Origin: Bacteroidota bacterium
GTDB taxonomy: Bacteria; Bacteroidota; Ignavibacteria; UBA10030; BY39
Direction of reading: 5' to 3'
DNA: 64,000 bases
Assembly (NCBI GenBank): GCA_030682385.1
Contig: JAUXOG010000138.1
Coordinates: forward strand, 1 to 64,000
The notes under the pieces: model-generated
What the model saw: only the letters and a program-made list of their open reading frames with translations
Told to the model about the DNA's origin: nothing
Database searches by the model: none
Translations under genes and position numbers: made by a program
Shown: in pieces, positions 8,564-17,779 of the stretch
Layout of the letters: every line of letters starts with the position of its first letter
Position numbering within the stretch: the stretch's first letter is position 1

Positions 8564-9334
8564 TTATATGAGGGTTTGTTCTTTGTTATATTTTATCTCA
8601 GCGAACTTGATAGCCCATTCTTTTTCGAAACCCGCCTTAATTAATGCCGCCACCTCGTCGAACGATACTTCCCTGTTTAATATCGTTTTCAGATCGGTTG
8701 TATGAGCATCTAATGTTTCTTTCATTTTGGAAAGTATTTGTAAATCTTTCTCGGCTAAAAAATCGATGAGCCATTTGTGTTCGGGTCCTAACAAGATTGA
8801 GCCGTGTTGAAGCACGGTTTCTTTTCCGTTTGTTTGAGCATAACGTCGCTGAGCGCTTCCGACTAATTTTTTTCCGTTAAATTGAATTTCGGAGCGGGCA
8901 GAACTTGAAAAACAAGGAACCGAGCCGGGTTCACGATATAGGTTTTGAAAATTGGGTTGCGATTTTTCCAGTTCAACTTTTATTCCCAACATATTAATTC
9001 CGGTTACAAGCGCCCGGCTGATTTTTTCATACACAGCCGCAACCGAATCGCCTTCAACGTACATTACAACGCTGTAAGTCAATTCGTTCCAGTGAAGAAT
9101 TGCACGCCCGCCGGTCGGACGGCGGACTATATCAATTCCCTCGTCATCACATTTTTGTAAATCGATATCATCCATATTTTGATTATAACCGAGAGAAATT
9201 GCAGGTGGGTTCCAACCGTAAACCCGGACGCTCGGAACACCCGTCCCCTCAATCAACCGCGACGCTAAAAATTCATCGAACTCCATATTAAACTTGCCGC
9301 GCCGGAATTCCGTATTTATAAACCGCCACATCAT
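8564..9334 (-). CDS. LipM/LplA-like octanoyl- or lipoyl-transferase
   Basis: A 256-residue BPL_LplA_LipB-fold enzyme that attaches octanoate or lipoate to lipoyl domains of 2-oxoacid dehydrogenases and GcvH. The acyl pocket motif RRPTGGRAILH is at about 71-81, and the catalytic Lys (Lys155) lies in GKKLVGSAQRR. A Cys at about 141 in VPCFSSSA matches the nucleophile of LipM-type octanoyltransferases, which favours LipM over an ATP-dependent LplA; no C-terminal LplA accessory domain is present. Its start overlaps the end of lpxA by 4 bp. The exact member (LipM versus ligase) cannot be settled by eye. Confidence 0.82.
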   Translation of the reverse strand: MMWRFINTEFRRGKFNMEFDEFLASRLIEGTGVPSVRVYGWNPPAISLGYNQNMDDIDLQKCDDEGIDIVRRPTGGRAILHWNELTYSVVMYVEGDSVAAVYEKISRALVTGINMLGIKVELEKSQPNFQNLYREPGSVPCFSSSARSEIQFNGKKLVGSAQRRYAQTNGKETVLQHGSILLGPEHKWLIDFLAEKDLQILSKMKETLDAHTTDLKTILNREVSFDEVAALIKAGFEKEWAIKFAEIKYNKEQTLI

Positions 9335-10116
9335 TTTCGTCTTCCAATAATACCGCGTTTACTTTTTTGTATAAATTCAATCAGGTTATTTACTTCTTCT
9401 GTCGTTTGTAATTCTGATTTAATTTTCTGAACTGCTTGCGAAACATTTAAACCTGATGAATAAAGAATGTGATAAGCTTTTTCGATATTCGCAATTGCTT
9501 CGGGCGAAAAGTTTTTCCGTTTTAATCCGATAATGTTTGTACCTTCAAACGACATCGGGTCGTTTCCGGCAAGAATGTATGGCGGAATGTCTTTCGACGC
9601 CCGCAGTCCACCGCCGACCATTGCATTTCTACCGATGCGAACGAACTGATGAATCGCAGTCAATCCGCCTATCGTAACGTTCTCTTCAATTTCCACATGT
9701 CCCGCCATATTTACTGCATTTGCAAGAATTACATTGTTTCCGATTATGCAATCGTGGGCGATATGAATATATGCCATCAGGAAACAATTGCTTCCGACTA
9801 CAGTTCGCATGTGTGCTTTTGTTCCGCGATTCAGAGTTGCGTATTCACGGATTGTAGTGTTATCACCAACTTCGAGTGTAGTTTCCTCGCCACCGAATTT
9901 TAAATCTTGCGGTGCGGTGCCGAGGACAGCCCCGTGCGAAATTTTGCAGTTTTTTCCGACTCTCGTTCCCTTTGCCAATAAAGCATTGGACGCAATCTGA
10001 GTTCCTTCACCGATTATTACATTTTGCTCGATTACTGTAAAAGGTCCGATTGATACACCATCGCCGATTACTGCTTCCAGATGGACTGATGCTAATTTAT
10101 CAATTTGAACTGCCAT
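9331..10116 (-). CDS. lpxA: UDP-N-acetylglucosamine acyltransferase
   Basis: A 261-residue left-handed beta-helix acyltransferase that adds a 3-hydroxyacyl chain to UDP-GlcNAc, the first step of lipid A synthesis. Hexapeptide repeats run through most of the protein, and the catalytic His is visible in YIHIAHDC (about residue 121). The C-terminal helical domain matches LpxA length (about 260). It follows lpxC/fabZ by 3 bp and overlaps the next gene by 4 bp, as in Bacteroidota/Chlorobiota lpx clusters. Confidence 0.95.
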   Translation of the reverse strand: MAVQIDKLASVHLEAVIGDGVSIGPFTVIEQNVIIGEGTQIASNALLAKGTRVGKNCKISHGAVLGTAPQDLKFGGEETTLEVGDNTTIREYATLNRGTKAHMRTVVGSNCFLMAYIHIAHDCIIGNNVILANAVNMAGHVEIEENVTIGGLTAIHQFVRIGRNAMVGGGLRASKDIPPYILAGNDPMSFEGTNIIGLKRKNFSPEAIANIEKAYHILYSSGLNVSQAVQKIKSELQTTEEVNNLIEFIQKSKRGIIGRRK

Positions 10117-10119
10117 TTT

Positions 10120-11580
10120 TTAATTTACTCTATATTGTTCTTTGGGTTTATCGTATTTTTTTTGAGAAGTATCCGTTGCAGGATCGATTTTATCAACTAT
10201 AGCAGCCGACATTTCAGCTTCGGCAACCAAAATCCCATCCACATAAGCTTCGCCAGCCATGAAAGCCATCTTACTTCGTTTGCTAATTAATTTCAACTGT
10301 AGAACCAATTGATCGCCGGGCAATACCGGTTTACGAAACTTAACATTATTAATCGACATAAAATAGACTAGTTTATCGCCCGGATTTTCGACACCATTCA
10401 GCAGCAGGATACCACCAGTTTGAGCCATTGCTTCAACAATCAACACACCGGGCATCACAGGTTGACCGGGAAAGTGTCCTTCGAAAAACGGCTCGTTAAC
10501 TGTAACGTTTTTAATTCCAACTATTTTTTCGTCCAACTTGAAATCTACAATTTTATCAATCAACAAGAACGGATAACGGTGTGGGAGAATTTTTTTGATT
10601 GCATTAATATCGAAAACAACACCCTCTTTTTTCTCGTGCTGAAATTTTTTTACAAGTTTTTTTTGCAGATACATTTTGCGTACAAGTTTTGCAAATTCGA
10701 TATTGCTCGCATGTCCGGGGCGTGCGGCAAGAATTTGTGCTTTGAAGGGCGCTCCGATTAAAGCCAAATCGCCCATCACGTCTAAAAGTTTGTGCCGTGC
10801 CGGCTCGTTCTTGTAACGTAACATTTTATTATTCAACGCACCGGTTTTTCCTAAAAATATTGAACTTTCGATTCCAAGTTTTTGTGCAACCCGTTTTACT
10901 TCGTCATTCGGCATTTCGTTATCTACAATTACTATAGCGTTATCAAGATTTCCACCTTTTATCAGTCCGTGCGAATGAAGCGCCTCTACTTCGTGCAAAA
11001 AACAAAATGTTCGTGCCGATGAAAATTCTTCGATGAATTCTTTTTCGAGATTGAACAAACCTGTATGCTGACTTCCTAACGCTGGATTTTGATAATCAAT
11101 CATTACTGTAACGCGGTAATCATCGGTTGGCAGTGCAACAATATCGACCCCATTCTTTTCATCACGGTAATGTATTGTTTGATCGATTATAAGATAATCT
11201 TTCATTGCGTTTTGTGTATGAAGTCCGGCTTCCAACAGCGCATCAACAAAAGGTCGTGAGCTTCCGTCGCAGATCGGTGGTTCGATGTTATCTAATTCTA
11301 TAATGATGTTATCTATTTGAAGTCCAACTATTGCCGCAAGTATATGTTCGATTGTGTGAACTTTAGCATCACCGAGCGAGAGTGTTGTTCCGCGGGAAAC
11401 ATCAACTACTAAATCGACTAACGCTGGAATTTCGGGATTGCCCCCTAAATCTACACGCTTGAATTTGATGCCGTAATTTTCGGGGGCAGGTTTGAAAGTA
11501 AGTGTGGTTTCAACTCCGGTGTGTAAACCGTAACCTTTGAGAGATATACTTTTATTTATTGTCCGTTGATGAGCTATCAT
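10120..11580 (-). CDS. lpxC/fabZ: Bifunctional LpxC deacetylase / FabZ dehydratase fusion
   Basis: A 486-residue fusion. Residues 1 to about 300 are the zinc-dependent UDP-3-O-acyl-GlcNAc deacetylase LpxC, with zinc ligands His79 in HTIEH and His263 and Asp267 in RHKLLDVMGD. From about 325 a hotdog-fold 3-hydroxyacyl-ACP dehydratase FabZ begins (KKILPHRYPFLLIDK), with catalytic His369 in EGHFPGQPVMPG and Glu383 in VEAMAQ. Fusion of these two enzymes, which compete for the same acyl-ACP pool, is typical of the Bacteroidota-Chlorobiota group and is the main lineage marker here. Its start overlaps lpxD by 4 bp. Confidence 0.96.
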   Translation of the reverse strand: MIAHQRTINKSISLKGYGLHTGVETTLTFKPAPENYGIKFKRVDLGGNPEIPALVDLVVDVSRGTTLSLGDAKVHTIEHILAAIVGLQIDNIIIELDNIEPPICDGSSRPFVDALLEAGLHTQNAMKDYLIIDQTIHYRDEKNGVDIVALPTDDYRVTVMIDYQNPALGSQHTGLFNLEKEFIEEFSSARTFCFLHEVEALHSHGLIKGGNLDNAIVIVDNEMPNDEVKRVAQKLGIESSIFLGKTGALNNKMLRYKNEPARHKLLDVMGDLALIGAPFKAQILAARPGHASNIEFAKLVRKMYLQKKLVKKFQHEKKEGVVFDINAIKKILPHRYPFLLIDKIVDFKLDEKIVGIKNVTVNEPFFEGHFPGQPVMPGVLIVEAMAQTGGILLLNGVENPGDKLVYFMSINNVKFRKPVLPGDQLVLQLKLISKRSKMAFMAGEAYVDGILVAEAEMSAAIVDKIDPATDTSQKKYDKPKEQYRVN

Positions 11581-12650
11581 TTATTTTCCTTTTCTATTAA
11601 AAGTCGTTGACTTTTTAATTCTGCAATTTCCTTTTTTAAGGTTTCAAATTCTTTTAGTAGTTCAGGTAATTGTCGCTGCGAGACGATTATTCGCCTCATA
11701 TCGCCAATCTCCAGTGCTGGAGTACCGAAATAAGTTTTCCCTTCTTGGGTGATCGATTTTGAGATCCCGGACTGTGCAGCAATAGTCGTTCTATTGGATA
11801 TCTGAATATGACCCACAATACCAACTTGACCAGCTAAAATGCAGTTGTTACCGATTTTAGTGCTGCCCGATATACCAGTTTGTGCAGCAATAACAGTATT
11901 TTCTCCGATGGTAACATTGTGGGCTACCTGAACAAGGTTATCCAATTTTGAACCGTGTTTAATTCGTGTTTCTCCTAATGTTGCGCGGTCAATGCTGCAG
12001 TTCGATCCGATTTCAACATCATCTTCAATCACTACACTTCCACGCTGCGGAATTTTTTCATAAGTTCCATCCGGCTTCGGTGCAAAACCGAATCCATCGC
12101 TTCCAACTACGGTACCGGAATGTATTATTACATGATTTCCGATTTTACATCTTTCACGAATCGAGACATTAGGGTAAATCAAAACATCGCTTCCAATTTC
12201 AACATCATCACCAATTACAGTGTTGTGCCAAATTGCAGTGTTACTTTTAACTATAGCTCGATCACCCACGACAACATTAGCTCCGATTGCCGCGTCGCCG
12301 TCGATTTTAGCAGTCGCTGCAATTACTGCTGATGGATGGATACCTTTTGCAAGTGGTTGCGGTTCGGGATAAAAAACATCTATTAATTTTAAAAACGACA
12401 GATAAGGATTTTCGACTTTAACAAGGACAATAGGATTTTGACGAGAAGCTAATTCCTTATACTCAATATCTTTTGAAATTAATATGGCGGTTGCTTTTGT
12501 AGAAGATAAATACTTAGCATATTTAGGATTTGACAAAAATGTGATATCGCCTGGTTGGGCTTCTTCAATTTTTGCAAGGTGACTAATTTCGATTTCGTCG
12601 CCGCCGGTAATTTCACCGTTTACAAACCGGGCTAATTCTTTTACAGTCAT
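11577..12650 (-). CDS. lpxD: UDP-3-O-(3-hydroxyacyl)glucosamine N-acyltransferase
   Basis: A 357-residue LpxD: an N-terminal uridine-binding domain (about 1-100), a left-handed beta-helix of hexapeptide repeats, and a C-terminal coiled helix ending in a Lys/Glu-rich tail. The catalytic His is in LVQVAHNVTIG, about residue 230-235. It performs the third step of lipid A synthesis using acyl-ACP. It follows the second skp gene by 2 bp and overlaps lpxC/fabZ by 4 bp, giving the order bamA-skp-skp-lpxD-lpxC/fabZ-lpxA. Confidence 0.95.
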   Translation of the reverse strand: MTVKELARFVNGEITGGDEIEISHLAKIEEAQPGDITFLSNPKYAKYLSSTKATAILISKDIEYKELASRQNPIVLVKVENPYLSFLKLIDVFYPEPQPLAKGIHPSAVIAATAKIDGDAAIGANVVVGDRAIVKSNTAIWHNTVIGDDVEIGSDVLIYPNVSIRERCKIGNHVIIHSGTVVGSDGFGFAPKPDGTYEKIPQRGSVVIEDDVEIGSNCSIDRATLGETRIKHGSKLDNLVQVAHNVTIGENTVIAAQTGISGSTKIGNNCILAGQVGIVGHIQISNRTTIAAQSGISKSITQEGKTYFGTPALEIGDMRRIIVSQRQLPELLKEFETLKKEIAELKSQRLLIEKENK

Positions 12651-12652
12651 TC

Positions 12653-13177
12653 CTATCGTTTGAAAGTTTTTATTTTTTCAAGAACGGTAAGTGTCAGGTC
12701 GAATTTATCGTTTGTGTACATCAACAAAATTTCGCCGCTCTTATCAATGATATAGTCGTAGCTTTCATCTTTGGCAACATCCTGAATAGCTTTGTAGATT
12801 TTATCCTGAACCGGCTTCATCAACTCATTTTGTTTTTGGAATAGTTCACCGTTCTGTCCGAATTTCCGATTCCTGTATTCTGATATCTTCCGGTCAAGGT
12901 CTTGCAGTTCGCGTTCAGTATCGCTTTTCATTTGATCGGTTAAAATCAGTTTTTTCTTATCGTATTCGGCAAATTTTTTCTGCCATTCGTTCTGTATTTT
13001 TGCTAATTCGTTCTGCCATTCGGTTACTAAAGCATCTAACTGACGCTGTGCCTCTTGCGCCTCGGGAAGTTTGTCCATAATAGTGCGCGAGTTTATCCAG
13101 CCGATTTTTGCCTGCGGAAAAGCAACCGATGCGATTAATAAAACTAATGCGATTATTATTACTTTTTGAAGTTGCAT
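12653..13177 (-). CDS. OmpH/Skp-family periplasmic chaperone (copy 2)
   Basis: A 174-residue exported protein with a signal peptide (about 22 residues ending in AFPQA), then the Skp core: KIGWINSRTIMDKLPEAQEAQRQLD, a long charged coiled coil (about 45-120) and a C-terminal strand region ending in EKIKTFKR. Skp trimers hold unfolded outer-membrane proteins like tentacles. It is a tandem paralogue of the gene just upstream, and shares the PEAQEAQ segment with it. It is separated by 10 bp and followed by lpxD at 2 bp. Confidence 0.9.
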   Translation of the reverse strand: MQLQKVIIIALVLLIASVAFPQAKIGWINSRTIMDKLPEAQEAQRQLDALVTEWQNELAKIQNEWQKKFAEYDKKKLILTDQMKSDTERELQDLDRKISEYRNRKFGQNGELFQKQNELMKPVQDKIYKAIQDVAKDESYDYIIDKSGEILLMYTNDKFDLTLTVLEKIKTFKR

Positions 13178-13187
13178 ATTTATGCCC

Positions 13188-13733
13188 TTATTTTGTTCTC
13201 TTTAATTTATCTAAAACTTTATAAGTATAATCGAAAGCGGGATCGCCGTAAAGTAAAACCATAATAGTTTCGTTGCGATCGAAGATGAAAGATATTTTTT
13301 CATCCTTCGCTACCTGTTGTATCACTTTCAATACTTTATCTTTAATTGGCTGCAAAAGCTTTTCTGTTTCGTCAGCGAGTTCACCGTCGTTCCCGAATTT
13401 TTGAGTTCGATACTGATTAAATTTTTGTTCCAATTCAACAAGCTCCTGTTGTCTGGCAAGTTTTTTCTGTTCGGGCATCATTCCTTGCTGTTTTTGATAA
13501 TCTTCGTATTGCTTTTGAAGGTCTTTACTCATTTTTTCTAATTCTGCCTGCCACCCTTTGCCCATATTGTCGAGTTTCTTTTGAGCTTCCTGAGCTTCAG
13601 GATATTCCTGTAAAATTTTTGCAGAATTCACGTAGCCGATTTTCATTTGCTGACCAAACGAAACGCCCGCCACAAGAACGATAGCAATTAAGACGATTAA
13701 TAAGTTTTGCATTTTAAGAATTTGATTTTTCAC
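13188..13733 (-). CDS. OmpH/Skp-family periplasmic chaperone (copy 1), GTG start
   Basis: A 181-residue Skp-like chaperone. I take the GTG at 13731-13733 as start because an AGAGGT Shine-Dalgarno lies a few bases before it; the internal ATG 18 bases later lacks one. The signal peptide has basic residues, a long hydrophobic run (LLIVLIAIVLVAGVSFG) and cleavage before QQMKIGYVN. The coiled-coil arm is Lys/Gln/Glu-rich (about 60-125). It sits 84 bp after bamA, so the chaperones and their client machine share a transcript. Confidence 0.9.
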   Translation of the reverse strand: MKNQILKMQNLLIVLIAIVLVAGVSFGQQMKIGYVNSAKILQEYPEAQEAQKKLDNMGKGWQAELEKMSKDLQKQYEDYQKQQGMMPEQKKLARQQELVELEQKFNQYRTQKFGNDGELADETEKLLQPIKDKVLKVIQQVAKDEKISFIFDRNETIMVLLYGDPAFDYTYKVLDKLKRTK

Positions 13734-13817
13734 ACTTACCTCTATTTGTTATTTAAAATTTATTTTTTTATTAAACTGTTTCTAATCCCGCAACACAAAA
13801 ACGTTGTCGGAATGGCA

Positions 13818-16190
13818 TTAAAATCCTCTTCCGAATTGGAAGTGAAACTTCCATCCATCCGGTTTGCCGTCTCTCGGCATAACATCGTCGGCACCATAAC
13901 CATAATCGAACCCGACCATACCCAACGGCTGAATCATAATGCGTGCACCGAAACCATAACTTCGTTTTAAATTTAGAAAATCCATAGTCTTCAGATTTTC
14001 GTAAACATTTCCGGCTTCTGCAAAAGCTAAAAGATAAATCGGCATTGGAGTCATCGTTACGGAAAATCTAAGTTCTGCAGAATATTTTACCATTGCTTTA
14101 CCCCCTCTAACTTGCTCGTTTTCATCCTGAGGACCGATTGTCCGGTCGTCGTAACCGCGCATCGGAGTAGTTGCAATAAATCCTAATCCTGTACCTCCCA
14201 TAAAGAAATATTCGATGGGTGGTATATTTGAATTTGTTTTGAAGCCGTCTAACATTCCGATATTCGTTCCTGTAAAAAGAACTAATCGGTTTGTACCGAA
14301 GAGGGGTGTGTACCAATCGCCCGTGAATATCCATTTGTGATAATCGACATTACCAGGAAGAAAAGGACCACCCGAAATTTCTGTTGAAAGCGCAAAGCTC
14401 GAACCGATTGCCGGAAAAATCGGATTGTCGGTGCTATTACGGGAAATAACTTGTGTAACACTGAACTGACTTGTTTTTCCTTCTTGATACAAACCACCGC
14501 CATCAATTACATCGTTCAGTTGAAATCGTCCTATCCAATCGCCTCTGAAATAATCGTCGGGAAATTTAAATCGTCTTCCAAAACGAACGGAGCCGCCCGT
14601 CTGTCGTAAATCGTAAACATAAATTTGCCGTGTATCGAATAAATTAACTCCGAAAGTTGTAGGAGTATCGAAGAGCCACGGCTCAGTAAATCCGAGAGAA
14701 AAAGTTCTGAAACGGGCACCTTCGCCAAATTGCCACTCGAAGTTTAGAATTTGTCCCGCACCACCTCTAATCGGTTCAGTAATATCAAAGTTGTTAATCG
14801 TAAAACCGAGAGCGCCTGTAACACCGAAGGCTCCGCTGTAACCGACCGATGCGTTTATGTTATCGCTCGATTTTTCTTCAACTTCGTAGATTACGTTAGC
14901 CGTTTTTTCGTCATGCAATCTGTAATCGGGTTTTATTTTTTCGGGATTGAAATAATTCAACTGCACTAACTGGCGGGCGCTGCGCATTATTGCACCTCGA
15001 CTGAAAAAATCGCCTGGGCGTGTATAGAGTTCGCGGCGAATCACTTTTTCCTGTGTCTTCGAATTACCACGGATTTCAACTCTCCCAATTCTAAATTGGT
15101 TGCGCTCGAAAACCCGTATTCTCATATCGATACTGTCAGGGTCTATCCGAGTTTCTTCTTTATCTAAATTAAAAGTGAGATAACCGTTATCCAGGAACAA
15201 CGAAGCGACATCGGATTGTTCTTCGTTCTGTCTTAAATTTCTTTCGAAGCGTTCAACATCGTAAATGTCGCCTTTATAAAAACCGAGTCGTTGGGTTAAA
15301 ACTGATGCAGGATAAATTGTATTTCCTTCCCAAGTTATATCACGTATTTTAAACTGCTTGCCTTCGTTAATATTCAGCTGGATGGACATATATTTTTTTG
15401 TTTCATCGTACCAAATAGAATCGGAAAGAATTTCAGCATCTAAATATCCGTTTTTGCGATAGAATTTTATGACTTTCTCCTTATCGGTTTCATATTTGCC
15501 TTTTTCAAATTTAGCCGTTCGCCAGAACATCCACCAAACTTTTTCCTTTGTATCTTCCATCTCACCTTTTATATTGCTTTCACTGAAAGCTTCGGTACCA
15601 ACGACACGTATCTCTTCTACTTTTACAATTTTACCTTCATCGATGTTGAAACGCAACACTACTCTATTTGGCTTCGTAGAATCTTCAATAATATTATCAG
15701 TTGAAATTTCAGCAAGCAGCATCCCCTTTTCAGCATACAAACTTTTAAAACTATTTGTAATTTTGAGGATTTCCTGAGGAGTTAAAATTTGTCCTTTTGA
15801 AATTGTAACTTTTTTCATCAAATCGTCTTCATCGAGTTCGTCGTTGCCTGCAAACTCAACCCGTTCGAGGCGCGGATATTCTTTAACAGAAATCAACAAA
15901 TAGATTCCATCGCCCACTCTGCTTTCGACAGCGATTTGGATGTCTTCGAAAATACGCAAAGTCCAAAGTTTCTGAATCGCTTGACGGATGTGATCGCCGG
16001 GGATAGTAATTTCGGTTCCGGTTTTTAAACCCGAATTTGCAATGATCGCACCGGATTCGGCAGTGGTGTTTCCTTCAACCGATATTCCTAAGATAGAATA
16101 TTTTTCCGGCTTTTGGCGTTGAGCAAAAAGTGAAATATCCAGACCTAAAATTGTGATACAAACTAAAAATATTTTTAATAGACTTCGCAT
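13818..16190 (-). CDS. bamA: Outer-membrane protein assembly factor BamA
   Basis: A 790-residue Omp85 protein, the core of the beta-barrel assembly machine. A signal peptide (MRSLLKIFLVCITILG) is followed by about five POTRA domains (roughly 30-430), for example ISVEGNTTAES, VEFAGNDELDED, IRVVGTEAFSE, ITWEGNTIYPAS and VEIRGNSKTQEKVIRRE. A 16-strand barrel occupies about 440-790, with the conserved loop-6 motif MRGYDDRTIGP and a terminal phenylalanine (FQFGRGF). Length is standard. It lies 9 bp after uppS. Confidence 0.96.
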   Translation of the reverse strand: MRSLLKIFLVCITILGLDISLFAQRQKPEKYSILGISVEGNTTAESGAIIANSGLKTGTEITIPGDHIRQAIQKLWTLRIFEDIQIAVESRVGDGIYLLISVKEYPRLERVEFAGNDELDEDDLMKKVTISKGQILTPQEILKITNSFKSLYAEKGMLLAEISTDNIIEDSTKPNRVVLRFNIDEGKIVKVEEIRVVGTEAFSESNIKGEMEDTKEKVWWMFWRTAKFEKGKYETDKEKVIKFYRKNGYLDAEILSDSIWYDETKKYMSIQLNINEGKQFKIRDITWEGNTIYPASVLTQRLGFYKGDIYDVERFERNLRQNEEQSDVASLFLDNGYLTFNLDKEETRIDPDSIDMRIRVFERNQFRIGRVEIRGNSKTQEKVIRRELYTRPGDFFSRGAIMRSARQLVQLNYFNPEKIKPDYRLHDEKTANVIYEVEEKSSDNINASVGYSGAFGVTGALGFTINNFDITEPIRGGAGQILNFEWQFGEGARFRTFSLGFTEPWLFDTPTTFGVNLFDTRQIYVYDLRQTGGSVRFGRRFKFPDDYFRGDWIGRFQLNDVIDGGGLYQEGKTSQFSVTQVISRNSTDNPIFPAIGSSFALSTEISGGPFLPGNVDYHKWIFTGDWYTPLFGTNRLVLFTGTNIGMLDGFKTNSNIPPIEYFFMGGTGLGFIATTPMRGYDDRTIGPQDENEQVRGGKAMVKYSAELRFSVTMTPMPIYLLAFAEAGNVYENLKTMDFLNLKRSYGFGARIMIQPLGMVGFDYGYGADDVMPRDGKPDGWKFHFQFGRGF

Positions 16191-16199
16191 ATTAGAAAA

Positions 16200-17036
16200 T
16201 CACTTATTCTGTTTTTGTTTAATTTGGTTACTAGTCAATCCAAATCGACGTTCACGTTTTTGGTATTCGGTAATTGCACGATACAGCTCGTCGCGTCTGA
16301 ATTCGGGCCAGTTCAACTCGGTAATATAAATTTCCGAATACGCTAACTGCCATAACAAAAAATTACTGACCCGAAATTCACCGCTCGTCCGCACTAACAA
16401 ATCAGGATCGGGAATACCTTGTGTAGATAAGTACTTTGTTACTAAATCTTCATTAATTGAATCTTCATTCAAAGCGCCACGTTTAATTTCGGACGAAATC
16501 TTTTTTACGGCTTGCATAATATCCCACCTGCCGCTGTAACTTAATGCTAATAACAAATTCAAGCCGGTGTTATTTTGAGTTTTTACGATTGCATCTAAAA
16601 GTTCGTTTTGAACTTCGACGGGCAGTTTCGAGATATCGCCAATCGTTCGCACGCGTACGTTGTTGCGGTGAAGTTTATCGGTTTCGTCGCGCAGAGCTTT
16701 CATAAGAAGACGCATCAGCATCGAAATTTCTTCTTTCGGGCGTTTCCAATTTTCGGTAGAGAAGGCATAGAGCGTCAGATACTTCACACCAAGTTGCCCG
16801 CAAACTTCGACCATATCGCGAACAGATTCAACACCTTCACGATGTCCGGCAACTCGAGGCAGGCTCCGTTTTTGTGCCCATCTGCCGTTTCCGTCCATAA
16901 TGATGGCTATATGTATGGGAATTTCGCCCGATTGTTTCAGCGTTTCTTGCTTTTTGAGATCGACCTCAACTATTTTTTTGTTTTTTGTGAGCATTTCCTT
17001 TTCAATTGAACGATTGAAATTTAACTGATTTTGCAT
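16200..17036 (-). CDS. uppS: Isoprenyl transferase (undecaprenyl diphosphate synthase)
   Basis: A 278-residue cis-prenyltransferase making C55-PP, the lipid carrier for peptidoglycan and O-antigen. The catalytic motif IIMDGNGRWAQKR (Asp in MDGN) and GHREGVESV are followed by TLYAFSTENWKRP and the C-terminal DLLVRTSGEFRVSNFLLWQ. The 40-residue N-terminal extension is longer than usual. A second ATG at codon 15 would shorten it, but no good ribosome-binding site picks out either. It is the first gene of the envelope operon that runs to surE. Confidence 0.93.
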   Translation of the reverse strand: MQNQLNFNRSIEKEMLTKNKKIVEVDLKKQETLKQSGEIPIHIAIIMDGNGRWAQKRSLPRVAGHREGVESVRDMVEVCGQLGVKYLTLYAFSTENWKRPKEEISMLMRLLMKALRDETDKLHRNNVRVRTIGDISKLPVEVQNELLDAIVKTQNNTGLNLLLALSYSGRWDIMQAVKKISSEIKRGALNEDSINEDLVTKYLSTQGIPDPDLLVRTSGEFRVSNFLLWQLAYSEIYITELNWPEFRRDELYRAITEYQKRERRFGLTSNQIKQKQNK

Positions 17037-17190
17037 AGAAAAGCAAAAAGACTGGCTTGAAATTATTGATTTTTCAGGGAGTTAGGGAAATGTATGTGCA
17101 ACTCACTTCCCTCTTCGGGCCAACGCTGGATGTTAGTCGATTTTCGTTTCCTTATTTTATTAACGAATAAATATTATAAGGATTCGATTT

Positions 17191-17388
17191 ATGGCTGTAA
17201 CAACTGTTCCCAAAAAAAAGAGAAATAACAAGCACCGACGTAGTTTACCCACACCTTCATCTATACTTTCCGAGATTAAAGGTAAAAGAATTGACATTGA
17301 GAAAATCGAGCGAGCGAATGGTTTTTTACGATCCAAACGTTTGAAACCTCTCAAAATTCAACGAACTCTGCGGGATCAATGGGAGTGA
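17191..17388 (+). CDS. Small basic antitoxin-like protein upstream of broken PIN toxin
   Basis: A 65-residue protein with a Lys/Arg-rich N-terminus (PKKKRNNKHRR) followed by a short helical region ending in LRDQWE. An AAGGA ribosome-binding site precedes the ATG. Its 3' end overlaps the start of a PIN-domain reading frame by 10 bp, the coupling expected for an antitoxin-toxin operon, so I infer it is a VapB-type antitoxin of an uncommon family. It has no DNA-binding fold that I can recognise. It is still intact although the toxin is not. Confidence 0.5.
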   Translation: MAVTTVPKKKRNNKHRRSLPTPSSILSEIKGKRIDIEKIERANGFLRSKRLKPLKIQRTLRDQWE

Positions 17389-17718
17389 GATTCCTTTACG
17401 ACACAAATATTTTTCTCTACTATTTTGCTGGAAACCCAAAAGCAAAAAAATATTTCAATACGAATTTCCTTGAAGAAAACAAAATTATCGTTGAAGGAGG
17501 AAAAGATAATCAGTGAGATGTTAGATCAATTTATCATGGTTCCGCTGAACGAAAGAATCGAAGATATTGCGATTTATATTCGACGTAAATATTCTTTGAA
17601 AATACCCGATGCAATCATAGCGGCTACTGCTTATGATACATTCTCTGCATTACTCACTGCCGATGTTGATGATTTCAAACGTGTAACAGAGATAAAAATT
17701 ATTAATCCATTCTCATAA
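17379..17718 (+). pseudogene. VapC-like PIN-domain toxin, frameshifted with internal deletion
   Basis: From ATG 17379 one frame encodes RFLYDTNIFLYYF, a PIN N-terminus with the first catalytic Asp, and runs to NKII near 17489 before terminating at 17514. The +1 register then encodes LSLKEEKIISEMLDQF and the PIN C-terminal half with IPDAIIAATA and LLTADVDDF, stopping at 17718. The segment that should lie between, holding the second catalytic acidic residue (Glu of a SxxxxxEL stretch), is absent. So the gene has lost roughly 15-25 codons and its frame. The product cannot form an active PIN ribonuclease site. Reading frames upstream and downstream remain otherwise clean, suggesting recent inactivation. 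Confidence 0.8.
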
Positions 17719-17779
17719 TCACTAATTATCATCTAACCTATATATTGTTAAAACTTCCGATTTCTAGCTGAGAATTCAC

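Noticed and set aside
17037-17190. AGGGAA...TTCCCT inverted repeat near 17085-17113 as a terminator or operator
   Set aside because: The stem is only six bases with a large loop; a weak resemblance to the 35697 hairpin is not enough to call it.
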